DNA from: Sphingobacteriales bacterium
GTDB taxonomy: Bacteria > Bacteroidota > Bacteroidia > Chitinophagales > JADIYW01
Assembly (NCBI GenBank): GCA_016719635.1
Contig: JADJYT010000007.1
Location: 124,001-188,000 of the forward strand
Reading direction: 5' to 3'
DNA: 64,000 bases
In this document: one piece after another, positions 27,819 to 35,914 of the stretch
How positions within the stretch are numbered: position 1 is the first letter of the stretch
Layout: each line of letters starts with the position of its first letter
Notes under the pieces: generated by a model
Database searches by the model: none
The model's input: only the letters and a program-made list of their open reading frames with translations
Told to the model about the DNA's origin: nothing
Program-made: the position numbers and the translations under genes

Positions 27819-28080
27819 GATAAATTTGAGTTTTTCTCAAACTGGAGAGCTATCTGGTTGTTGACTTATCTATCCTAAATACGTGCTCATGGCACTATGA
27901 ACTGTCCAAGTTTACAACTCAGAAGGGAAAGGTGATTAGCATTTCGAACGGTATCACACTACCTATGACGGTACTTAATCTTTATCCTTTCCTGCTCTTC
28001 TGTTTGATTTGATTAATAAAATTTCCTTTACAAGATATTTATGCCTCAGTTCAAATTAGTTTTCTGCAAACATAGGATGA
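27819..28080 (-). ncRNA. Non-coding end of the IS110 element (candidate bridge RNA region)
   Basis: The 262 bp upstream of the transposase start, reaching the element end, has no convincing ORF. A perfect 6-bp hairpin TTTGAG/CTCAAA with a five-base loop lies at 27825-27841, just before the start codon. In IS110 elements this end is known to encode the structured bridge RNA that pairs with target and donor DNA. The assignment rests on position and length only. I have not folded the RNA. Confidence 0.35.
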
Positions 28081-28415
28081 CAGTGTACAGGGAGTAGCGG
28101 TATGCGTTCCTAGTATCTTTGCGTTAGATATTATGCTTATGAAATGAGACTGCTTCGTCGTACCTCCTCGCAGTGACGGGGTACGAGGTCATGCTATTCC
28201 GGATTTTTATTGGCAGCTGACAACTTGAATAACGATAGATCTTGCTTTTTTACAATAGATATTCCTCAGTAAACATAGCATAGCAAGATTTCTCCTCGTT
28301 TCTCGTCTGATGACAGTGTACAGGGAGTAGCGGTATGCGTTCCTAGTATCTTTGCGTTAGATATTATGCTTATGAAATGAGACTGCTTCGTCGTACCTCT
28401 TCGCAATGACGCTAC
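28081..28415. repeat. Tandem ~233-bp repeat, one full and one partial unit
   Basis: Sequence starting CAGTGTACAGGGAGTAGCGG at 28081 starts again at 28314, so the unit is 233 bp. The second copy is followed for about 90 bp until it merges into the 3' end of the reductase gene. Each unit holds a GACTGCTTCGTCGTACCTC-CGCA(G/A)TGACG motif of the REP-like family, and TATCTTTG (28114-28121 and 28347-28354) resembling a Bacteroidota -7 box. With the piece left of the IS there were at least two and a half units before insertion. Confidence 0.8.
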
Positions 28416-30441
28416 ACTATCGCAGCCAGCCTCGCCGCCTGGTCAATCGCGCGTTTGGCATCCAGCTCCCCGGCTTCGTAAGCACCGCCAATGACATGTA
28501 CCGGTATGCCCAGGTCTTTCAGCGGCTGCTCCAAATCTCTCAGCGAAAGTTGTCCGGCGCAGATCACCACATTGTCGCACGGGAATACCTGCGGCGTTTT
28601 AGTCTTGTCTATATAATGCAACCCTTCGTCATCAATTTTGGTGTATTCGACTCCGGCTACCATTTTTACTTTTTTCATCTTTAAGGTAGTGCGGTGTATC
28701 CAACCAGTGGTCTTGCCCAGTTTTGCCCCCACTTTGCCGTCGGTGCGCTGGAACATCGTCACTGCTCGTGCCGGAGCTTCTATCTGTGGCTGTATGCCCG
28801 CAATTCCGCCGCGTGCTTCGTTCTTTCTGTCCACGCCCCATTCCTTCAGCCATTCCTCCCTGTGGAGTGTCGGGCTTTCCCCATCTTGTGTCAGAAATTC
28901 ACTGACGTCAAAACCGATACCGCCCGCACCGATGACCGCTACTTTCTTGCCTACGGCTGTGCCGTTTTTCAGCACATCAATATAGCTCAGCACCTTCGGA
29001 TGCCGGATGCCGTCTAATTGCAAATGGCGCGGCGAAATACCGGTGGCAATCACCACTTCATCATACCCTTTTAAATCATCAGCATTCACTTTTTTATTCA
29101 GCTGTACGTCCACTTTATGCATTTCCAGCTGTTTGCTGAAGTAGCGCAGTGTTTCATAAAACTCTTCCTTGCCCGGAATCTTTTTCGCCAGGTTAAACTG
29201 TCCGCCGATTTCTTTGTCCGCTTCAAATAATGTTACCCCATGGCCGCGCTCCGCAGCAATGGAAGCAAATGCCATTCCAGCTGGCCCTGCACCCACCACC
29301 GCTATTCTTTTGGAGGCAGAAACCGGAGTATAATTTAATTCCGTTTCATGGCAGGCACGCGGGTTGACGAGGCAGCTGGATAGTTTATTGGAAAATGTAT
29401 GGTCCAGACAAGCCTGGTTGCAGGCGATGCAGGTATTGATTTCATCGGCACGGTTTTCTTTTGCTTTTTTTACCCAGTTCTCATCTGCTAAAAATGGACG
29501 CGCCATGCTCACCATATCCGCGCAGCCATCTGCCAGTACCTGCTCCGCCACTTCAGGCATATTAATACGGTTGGACGTACATAAAGGAATGGAAATTTCC
29601 GATTTCAGTTTTTGAGTCACCCACGAAAAACCGGCGCGCGGTACCGATGTTGCAATCGTCGGGATGCGCGCTTCATGCCAGCCGATACCGGTGTTTATGA
29701 TGGTGGCTCCGGCTTTCTCTATTTCTTTTGCGAGTTGTACCACTTCCTGCCAGTTGCTTCCTTCTTCTATCAGATCCAGCATCGAGAGACGATAGATGAT
29801 GATGAAATCCTTGCCCACTTTTTCCCGTGCCTTTCGCACAATTTCAATCGGAAACTTGATTCGGTTTTCATAACTGCCGCCGTATTCGTCGGTGCGCTGG
29901 TTGGTGTGTTTTACGATGAACTGATTTATCAGATAGCCTTCGCTGCCCATGATTTCCACTCCGTCATAACCCGCTTCCCGCGCAAGTGCCGCACTGTCTG
30001 CAAAATCGCTGATGGTTCTTTTTACACCCCATGTCGTCAGCGCTCTTGGTTTAAACGGATTAATCGGTGCCTGAATTCTGGATGGCGCCACGCTCAACGG
30101 ATGATAGGCATAACGGCCGGCGTGTAAAACCTGCAACGCAATTTTTCCGCCTTCGCTGTGTACGGCATCGGTTACAATTTTATGTTTTTTTACATGGCCG
30201 TGATTGGTCATTCTGCCGGCAAACGGCTTCAGCCATCCTTCCCAATTGGGTGCAAAACCGCCCGTTACAATTATGCCAGCGTCGCCTTTGGCACGTTCTG
30301 CATAAAAGGCGGCGAGTTTTTCAAAACCGTTTTTTCTTCTTCCAGATTGGTATGCATGGAACCCATCAGCACCCTGTTTTTCAATTTTGTAAAACCTAAA
30401 TCGAGTTCTGATAATAAATGCGGATATTTGTTCGTAGACAT
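28412..30441 (-). CDS. 2,4-dienoyl-CoA reductase-like NADH:flavin oxidoreductase (frameshifted)
   Basis: An FadH-type protein: N-terminal old-yellow-enzyme TIM barrel with FMN, a 4Fe-4S cluster (CIACNQACLDH ... CLVNPRAC) and C-terminal FAD/NAD(P)H domains (VVGAGPAGMAFAS and VIGAGGIGFDVSEF). The true start is the ATG at 30441 (MSTNKYPHLLSELDLGF). Its first 45 residues are out of frame with the rest because a run near 30330 has six A on the coding strand where seven would restore EEEKNGFEKLAAFYAERAKG. With that base added the protein would be about 676 residues, the usual FadH size. The largest uninterrupted piece starts at 30211. The lesion is either a pseudogene mutation or a homopolymer assembly error. 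Confidence 0.85.
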
Positions 30442-30515
30442 TGGTAACTTTATTTGTATTAAAGATAACAAAAATAATTCAATGCATGCATTGAATATCG
30501 ACTAATTATACCATT

Positions 30516-31295
30516 ATGAACAAGGATATCGAAATTGCCCTGCTTCAGCCGGATTTAATCTGGAAGGCTAAAGAAAAAAATCTGGATAATATAGGAAAAC
30601 AGATTGCTTCCATAGACAAACCGGTTGACATCATCGTATTGCCGGAAATGTTCACCACCGCATTTTGTGTAGACGACAGCAACCTGGCGGAAGGAATGGA
30701 GGGTGAAACGGTACAATGGATGAAGGGGATGGCGCGTAGACGAAACGCCGCCATTTGCGGCAGTATCTTGTTTGAAGAAGAGGGGCGTCTTTTCAATCGC
30801 TTTTTGTGGGTGGAGGCAGATGGCAGGCTAACATCGTATGACAAGCATCATTTGTTCAGTCTGGCAGGTGAAAATAATCTGTTGTCAAAAGGGATGCATA
30901 AGACAGTCATACATTATAAGGGCTGGAAGATACAACCTTTTGTCTGTTATGATTTGCGCTTTCCGGCCTGGTGCCAGAATGATGACAATGCGGATATTCA
31001 GCTGTATGCAGCCAACTGGCCGAAGAAGCGCATACATCACTGGAGACATCTCTTGCAGGCAAGAGCCATAGAAAACCAGTGTTATGTGGTGGGTGTGAAC
31101 AGAACAGGAACGGACTATTTCGGGAATGAACACGACGGATGCAGCAGCGTATTTGATTATGCGGGAAGCCGGATAAATTGCCTAGAAGACAGGAATGGCA
31201 TAGAAATTGTTAAACTTTCCAAACAGGATTTAGAAAAACAAAGAGAACGTTATCCTTTTTGGAAAGATAGAGATACCTTTATGTCTCCCTTATAG
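30516..31295 (+). CDS. Nitrilase-superfamily amidase (omega-amidase/YafV-like)
   Basis: A 259-residue carbon-nitrogen hydrolase with the complete Glu-Lys-Cys triad: E44 in VLPEMFTTAF, K109 in SYDKHHLF and C143 in FVCYDLRFPAWC. The DLRFP context after the cysteine and the FTTAF after the glutamate match the YafV/NIT2 branch, which hydrolyses alpha-ketoglutaramate and alpha-ketosuccinamate in methionine salvage and transamination repair. The substrate is therefore inferred from subfamily features. It is followed after 16 bp by a small gene on the same strand. Confidence 0.88.
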   Translation: MNKDIEIALLQPDLIWKAKEKNLDNIGKQIASIDKPVDIIVLPEMFTTAFCVDDSNLAEGMEGETVQWMKGMARRRNAAICGSILFEEEGRLFNRFLWVEADGRLTSYDKHHLFSLAGENNLLSKGMHKTVIHYKGWKIQPFVCYDLRFPAWCQNDDNADIQLYAANWPKKRIHHWRHLLQARAIENQCYVVGVNRTGTDYFGNEHDGCSSVFDYAGSRINCLEDRNGIEIVKLSKQDLEKQRERYPFWKDRDTFMSPL

Positions 31296-31311
31296 ACAGG
31301 CAGTGATAGTT

Positions 31312-31662
31312 ATGCAGGAAATAGAAACAAATATAACCTTTGATGAGGCGGCGTGGGAAGATGTACTGGGAAGGCTGGAAAAACAATTTGGGAAAAAACC
31401 GGATGTGCAGACGACTATTTTCCTGGTTGGGCATCGTGAATTGGGTAAACATCAGGTGAAATTCTCCAAAGAACAGAAACAGGATCTGATTCATGTGGGT
31501 GTGTGCACGTTGCTGAGCAGAGCCGGCTACTATTCATTTCTGGGTGTGGATCAGGATGGCTGGCCGCATTTTGAATATAACAGGGAACAACTTAAATTAG
31601 ATTCCGTTCAGCAGGAAAAGCTATTGAAGAAAATGATTATTGAATATTTTAATGAACTTTAA
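31312..31662 (+). CDS. Conserved-looking hypothetical protein (116 aa)
   Basis: Start taken at ATG 31312 rather than the GTG three codons earlier. The product, MQEIETNITFDEAAWEDVLG onward, is a compact alpha/beta protein without signal or membrane segment. It contains TIFLVGHRELGKHQVKFSKE and ends in a helical tail. I recognise no named family, although proteins of this length and pattern are common in Bacteroidota. It lies between the amidase and cyclophilin genes, all close together, so it is probably in one transcript. Confidence 0.65.
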   Translation: MQEIETNITFDEAAWEDVLGRLEKQFGKKPDVQTTIFLVGHRELGKHQVKFSKEQKQDLIHVGVCTLLSRAGYYSFLGVDQDGWPHFEYNREQLKLDSVQQEKLLKKMIIEYFNEL

Positions 31663-31672
31663 ATTATTATCT

Positions 31673-32368
31673 ATGAAAAAAAACATCTTTACCCTTTTGC
31701 TGTCTTGTTTTTGTATCGCGCTTTTTGCCACGGACAATGATGGAAAAGTAATTATTCAGGAAAAAATCAACCAAAAAATGGACTCTTCGACGTATGTATT
31801 AATCTCCACCGAATACGGAGATATTAAAATCCGCTTGTATAATGAAACACCCCTTCATCGGGATAATTTCATAAAGTTGGCAAAAGAAAAATTCTTTGAC
31901 TCTACCCTGTTTCACCGGGTTATACCCACTTTTATGATACAGGGAGGTGATCCGCAATCTAAAACAGCCAAAGCTGGCGAGCCTCTGGGCATGGGAGATG
32001 TTGGATACCGAGTTCCGGCAGAATTCAACAAGGACCTGATACACAAACGGGGGGTGCTCGCTGCCGCACGCGATAACAATCCGCAGAAATCTTCTTCCGG
32101 CTGTCAGTTTTATATTACACAGGGGAAAAAATACTCCGACGAAGAGGTGACACAAATAAGCAAAGCGAGAGGCATAACCTGGACCGAAGAACAAAAGAAG
32201 ACTTATAAAGAAATTGGCGGTACGCCTTCTTTGGATATGAACTACACGGTGTTCGGAGAGGTGGTTTCCGGAATTGAAGTAGTGGATAAGATTGCATCTG
32301 AACCACGGGACCAGAGAGACCGGCCTGCTAAGGATATACGGATGACGGTAAAGGTGCTGGATAAATAA
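31673..32368 (+). CDS. Cyclophilin-type peptidyl-prolyl cis-trans isomerase, exported
   Basis: A 231-residue protein from the ATG at 31673, which places a signal peptide (KNIFTLLLSCFCIALFA) at the N-terminus. The longer in-frame start is rejected. The cyclophilin domain is clear: YGDIKIRLYNETPLHRDNF, FHRVIPTFMIQGGDP and GCQFYITQG. An insert of about 30 residues (SDEEVTQISKARGITWTEEQ) separates the last strands, as in many Bacteroidota enzymes. It would speed proline isomerisation of envelope proteins. A strong terminator follows the stop. Confidence 0.92.
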   Translation: MKKNIFTLLLSCFCIALFATDNDGKVIIQEKINQKMDSSTYVLISTEYGDIKIRLYNETPLHRDNFIKLAKEKFFDSTLFHRVIPTFMIQGGDPQSKTAKAGEPLGMGDVGYRVPAEFNKDLIHKRGVLAAARDNNPQKSSSGCQFYITQGKKYSDEEVTQISKARGITWTEEQKKTYKEIGGTPSLDMNYTVFGEVVSGIEVVDKIASEPRDQRDRPAKDIRMTVKVLDK

Positions 32369-32392
32369 TCCCTCCGCAAACCGTATCGATAC

Positions 32393-32433
32393 AGAGGGTT
32401 CAAAACTAAACGTTGCTGAACCCTCTTTTTTTT
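32393..32433 (+). terminator. Rho-independent terminator after cyclophilin gene
   Basis: A perfect 10-bp stem AGAGGGTTCA/TGAACCCTCT with a 14-base loop is followed by eight T. It begins 25 bp after the cyclophilin stop and ends before the DinB-like gene. Confidence 0.88.
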
Positions 32434-32452
32434 ACAACATTTTGTACATTTG

Positions 32453-33010
32453 ATGATGCAGGCAAGTCATCTCACATCGGCAAATAAATTATTCGCATAT
32501 TACAAAAGAATAGGTGAAGAAGCGATGGCGCAGGTAAGTGAAGAAAAACTGTTTTATGAACCTAACGTAGACTCCAATTCCATCGCCGTTATTGTGCAGC
32601 ATTTAGCCGGCAATATGCTGTCGCGCTGGACTGATTTTCTGACGGCAGACGGAGAGAAGGAATGGAGGAACCGGGATGCGGAGTTTGAAACAGACATTTC
32701 CGGCAGAAAAGAACTAATGGGGTTGTGGAATAAAGGGTGGCAATGCCTTGAATTTGCAATGGGTTCATTGACTGAAGAAGATTTAAAGAAAACCATTTAC
32801 ATCCGAAACGAAGGTCATACCGTCCTGGAGGCCATTAACCGGCAGCTGGCGCACTATCCCTATCATATCGGGCAGATTGTTTTCCTGGCAAAGATGCTGC
32901 ATGCGGAAAAATGGAAGAGTTTGTCCATTCCCAGAAACCAATCAAAGGAATACAACAAACAAAAATTTACACAGGAAAAAGGAGATTCCTTTTTCACAGA
33001 TAAGGTATAA
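32453..33010 (+). CDS. DinB-like/DUF1572 family protein
   Basis: About 185 residues from the ATG at 32453 (32456 also possible). A four-helix DinB/YfiT-like fold is suggested by AVIVQHLAGNMLSRWTDFL near the first helix and RQLAHYPYHIGQIVFLAKML near the last. The histidines in QHLAGN and HYPYH form the three-His metal site typical of these metalloproteins, which in other bacteria act as thiol-dependent transferases. The function of this branch is unknown. The gene follows a terminator, so it has its own promoter. Confidence 0.75.
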   Translation: MMQASHLTSANKLFAYYKRIGEEAMAQVSEEKLFYEPNVDSNSIAVIVQHLAGNMLSRWTDFLTADGEKEWRNRDAEFETDISGRKELMGLWNKGWQCLEFAMGSLTEEDLKKTIYIRNEGHTVLEAINRQLAHYPYHIGQIVFLAKMLHAEKWKSLSIPRNQSKEYNKQKFTQEKGDSFFTDKV

Positions 33011-33036
33011 TTCCTATAGTAGAAAAAAAATACACT

Positions 33037-33423
33037 ATGCAGTATCATAAAAAGAAACTGGCTGTTTTGCTGTTACTGGCTTTTCCCATCCTAATTATGA
33101 GTTTTAAAGATGCTCCCGATGAGAAGAAAGAAGAACCAAAATTTACGAACCTGAAAGTGTTTTCCAGGAAAATGGCACATGATGACCTGATTGCCATCAT
33201 GAAGAATTATAACACGGCATTAGGGGTGAAATGCAACCATTGCCATGTGAAGAACGGTGAAAAGATGGATTTTGCATCCGATGAAAAATCGGAGAAAGGC
33301 ATTGCCCGCAAGATGCAGAAAATGACAAATGCAGTCAATAAAAAATATTTCGGCAAAAATTCCGGAACTGTGTCCTGCACAACCTGTCACAATGGGAAAA
33401 TACATCCGAATGATGTAAAATAA
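33037..33423 (+). CDS. Small exported dihaem c-type cytochrome
   Basis: A 128-residue protein with a signal peptide (residues 5-22) and two CxxCH haem-attachment motifs: CNHCH at 66-70 and CTTCH at 114-118. The spacing and the motif MKNYNTALGVKCNHCH are like the short cytochromes of Bacteroidota that resemble the photosynthetic reaction-centre cytochrome subunit. It should be a periplasmic electron carrier or sensor. It lies 26 bp behind the DinB-like gene. Confidence 0.85.
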   Translation: MQYHKKKLAVLLLLAFPILIMSFKDAPDEKKEEPKFTNLKVFSRKMAHDDLIAIMKNYNTALGVKCNHCHVKNGEKMDFASDEKSEKGIARKMQKMTNAVNKKYFGKNSGTVSCTTCHNGKIHPNDVK

Positions 33424-33424
33424 A

Positions 33425-35236
33425 TCACAGGGTTTTCACCTGCTCCAGTAACGTACGCTCTTCAGCAGAGATGGAGTTATCTAAGTTGGCGGCTTTTTCC
33501 ATCAAAGCCACTATCTTATGTTTTTGTTTGGTATTTTGTGGCATACGCACGACCAGTTTATTCGCCTTCGCCAACTCCAGAAAACCCTGAATCTTACCAA
33601 GGTCATAATTCCATTTTTTTGCCAAGGTGTTAACGTATTGCATCTCTTGTTCGGTAATCCTGCCGTCTGCCGCTACCATCATCAATACATTGTTTAAGGC
33701 ATAATCCCTTACGGCAAACAGCTCTTCTAAAGCATCCAGTTCTTTACCTACAGTAAAAGAAGCATTGGAATCTGACCGGAACTGTCTGTATTCGGCAGCC
33801 GTCATCCAGTCGCTGATAATCCATTCGTATTTAGTGCTGTTGAGTGTTGCCTGACAGTACGTACAATTAATCTCAATCGTATCTTTCACCGGAGCGCCAC
33901 AATTCGGACAGCTGTGTGCATACAAAGAACCTTGTGGTTTTCCGGCATTGATATCTCTGGACAAGATGAGTACTTCATCGTATGAAAGGATGCTCACCTC
34001 AAAACCGGGCTGGTTGTTTACCGTCGTAATCCGTTGGGACGACCGTTTGAGTGCCACGACAATATTGTCTTTGTTTTCCTGCCTGAAGTAATCAAAGGAT
34101 GTTACATGATTCAGGTATAGACGGTTAAATACAAAGGAAGGCTGTGTACGTATCTGCTCTTCAATTTTTGAATACAGATGGTCCGACACGAATCTTCGGG
34201 TGATCTCCGGTTTCTTAAGTGCCTGTGCTGTCATTATCTGCATATAACCGTTGCTGGCTTTATCTTCCAGCAGCTGAAGGGATAAATCCTGCTGCTCTCC
34301 GATCTGTTCCCGTATTTTTTTAGAGAATTTACCCTGCTTCTCGTATTTTGAATTGGAGTTGAAGTAATCGTCAGGTTGCGTAATTTCTGCCAATATCCAG
34401 TCATAGTCACCCAAATAAGTGATGGTAGAACAGTAAGGACATTTGGCGGTTTCCCCGCCGTCTTCCGGCAAATTTCCCCCGCAGTTCGGGCAGTTGGTCG
34501 TATGGTATAAATCTTTTTCTTTGACGCCGGATTTCTTTATGAAAGACCAGTATTCAGTGGCATTCAGCGGCCCGCCGTCATTGAGTTGCGTATATTTCTT
34601 AGAAACGAAAGCATCGTACATGCTGTATTGGATACCTACATGTATGATATCGTATACTCCATCTGTTTCTACATCATCTATAAAGACACTTCTTATTTGG
34701 ATGGAATGTAATTCATTTACCTGTTCAATCGCCTTCATCATGATGAACTGGGTGTTGAACCGCTGGTAAACGCCATCGGATATCCATTTCCGTACTTTGG
34801 ATAGGTTTTGTTGCATCCATGCGTTTTGTATGTCGACAAATGCAGTACGGACTTTTCCTTTAAAGTTATCGGGGTTGAATGCAGGATTTTTTTGCACAAA
34901 ATCATCCGGCAGTCTGTCTGCCTTATTGACTGGGCCGCCTGAAGAGGCATTCGGCAGGTAGTTTAATCCACTGGAGGCCGCATATCCTTTGGCTATTTTG
35001 TACACAATCAGGATCACCAGTGCCAATACAATAATATTGAGAGGGAACGGCAGCATGAATATGGCACGCAACAAGTAATAAACCAGATAAATGATGGCAC
35101 CGCCGTCACCGCCGCCGCCGTCACCGCCACCACTATGGCCGCCGCCGCCGCCGCCGGCTGCCGCATGAAGGAATCCAGAATAAAATAAAAATACAGTTAG
35201 AATCAGAAAGGATATTGTCAGGCTACGGTTTTTCAT
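33425..35236 (-). CDS. Tim44-like / zinc-ribbon / TerB-like membrane protein
   Basis: A 603-residue multi-domain protein. An N-terminal signal or anchor ends at about residue 26, followed by a low-complexity Gly/Ser/Asp stretch (about 27-46) and a transmembrane helix near 50-72. A Tim44-like domain (AFNPDNFKGKVRTAFVDIQN onward) follows, then zinc ribbon 1 (CPNCGG ... CPYC, about 246-272), a second Tim44-like region, zinc ribbon 2 (CPNCGAP ... CTYC, about 440-463) and a C-terminal TerB-like helical domain (LMMVAADGRITEQEMQYVN). Tim44-type domains bind membranes or preproteins, and TerB domains occur in stress and phage-response proteins. The function of the combination is unknown. It is convergent with the cytochrome gene, one base apart. 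Confidence 0.75.
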   Translation of the reverse strand: MKNRSLTISFLILTVFLFYSGFLHAAAGGGGGGHSGGGDGGGGDGGAIIYLVYYLLRAIFMLPFPLNIIVLALVILIVYKIAKGYAASSGLNYLPNASSGGPVNKADRLPDDFVQKNPAFNPDNFKGKVRTAFVDIQNAWMQQNLSKVRKWISDGVYQRFNTQFIMMKAIEQVNELHSIQIRSVFIDDVETDGVYDIIHVGIQYSMYDAFVSKKYTQLNDGGPLNATEYWSFIKKSGVKEKDLYHTTNCPNCGGNLPEDGGETAKCPYCSTITYLGDYDWILAEITQPDDYFNSNSKYEKQGKFSKKIREQIGEQQDLSLQLLEDKASNGYMQIMTAQALKKPEITRRFVSDHLYSKIEEQIRTQPSFVFNRLYLNHVTSFDYFRQENKDNIVVALKRSSQRITTVNNQPGFEVSILSYDEVLILSRDINAGKPQGSLYAHSCPNCGAPVKDTIEINCTYCQATLNSTKYEWIISDWMTAAEYRQFRSDSNASFTVGKELDALEELFAVRDYALNNVLMMVAADGRITEQEMQYVNTLAKKWNYDLGKIQGFLELAKANKLVVRMPQNTKQKHKIVALMEKAANLDNSISAEERTLLEQVKTL

Positions 35237-35303
35237 GGAAATGTTTGATGTATAAATATAGTTAAATAGAAATTAGTTCCATTTCCGGCAACATCAAATG
35301 ATG

Positions 35304-35876
35304 TTAATTTTTAAGGATGAAACGCCAGGGCAGCAGCGCGTCCTCGCCTGCATAGTCGATACCAACCCTTGTTGTGGTGATGATATCGGCGGTATTCATT
35401 TTTGTTTTGGAGGATTCTATCCATATTTCTTTGTCTGTCAGATGTATGCCGTACTGCTCTTTGGTAATGCCGAGTGCCCGGCAAACTTTTCCGGGCCCGT
35501 TGCATAGATTTGTAGTTACACTTGTGGCATGACGTCTCTGCAAAATGGCTTCTAACCCTATGGTTGGTTGTATGGCGCGGATCAGTACAGCCTGCGCCAC
35601 GTCTTTTCTGCCCGTTACAATATTGAATAAATGATGCATACCGTAACAGAAATAGACATACGACCATCCACCCTCCTCAAACATGATTTTGGTACGTTCC
35701 GTTTTGCGCCGGTTGTAGGCATGGCAGCCTTTCTCCGATTCACAATACGCTTCTGTCTCCGTAATGATGCCGCCGGTTTTTACACCATCTATCTTTGTTA
35801 TGAGTATCTTGCCTAACAGGTCTTTAGCGAGGTATACTACATCTTCGTTGCGATAGTATCTTTTAGAGAGTTTCAT
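35304..35876 (-). CDS. 3-methyladenine DNA glycosylase (Mpg/AAG family)
   Basis: A 190-residue alkyladenine glycosylase that removes alkylated purines in base excision repair. Family features are VYLAKDLLGKILITKIDG, the catalytic-region ITETEAYCESEKGCHAYNRR, VYFCYGMHHLFNIVTG and NGPGKVCRALGI. The start at ATG 35876 is preferred to the one four codons upstream because it gives the usual KLSKRYYRN beginning. It is divergent from the methylase gene with only 38 bp between starts, so their promoters overlap. Confidence 0.92.
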   Translation of the reverse strand: MKLSKRYYRNEDVVYLAKDLLGKILITKIDGVKTGGIITETEAYCESEKGCHAYNRRKTERTKIMFEEGGWSYVYFCYGMHHLFNIVTGRKDVAQAVLIRAIQPTIGLEAILQRRHATSVTTNLCNGPGKVCRALGITKEQYGIHLTDKEIWIESSKTKMNTADIITTTRVGIDYAGEDALLPWRFILKN

Positions 35877-35909
35877 TTGACGGTGCAAAATAAAATTATT
35901 TTATCTTTG
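35876..35909 (+). promoter_or_regulatory. Bacteroidota-type promoter, nearly leaderless
   Basis: TTTG at 35876-35879 and TATCTTTG at 35902-35909 match the Bacteroidota TTTG / TAnnTTTG elements with 22 bp between them. The GTG start of the methylase is only six bases downstream, so transcription would begin at or near the start codon, implying a leaderless message. The upstream element overlaps the divergent glycosylase start codon. Confidence 0.45.
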
Positions 35910-35914
35910 GTTGC

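Larger units (their letters stand above)
26831..28080 (-). mobile_element. Degenerate IS110-family insertion element
   Basis: An element of about 1.25 kb defined by comparing the flanking repeat units. The uninterrupted unit reads through CTCGTC...ATGACAGTGTACAG at 28302-28322, while here the left flank ends ATGA (26827-26830) and the right flank resumes after ATGA (28077-28080). It carries a broken DEDD transposase and about 260 bp of non-coding sequence upstream of it, with no terminal inverted repeats and no evident target duplication beyond ATGA. These are the traits of IS110 elements. The exact ends are ambiguous by four bases. Confidence 0.7.

Noticed and set aside
28081..28415. CRISPR array
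   Set aside because: The repeat unit is 233 bp long and present about twice, with no short regularly spaced repeats and no cas genes.
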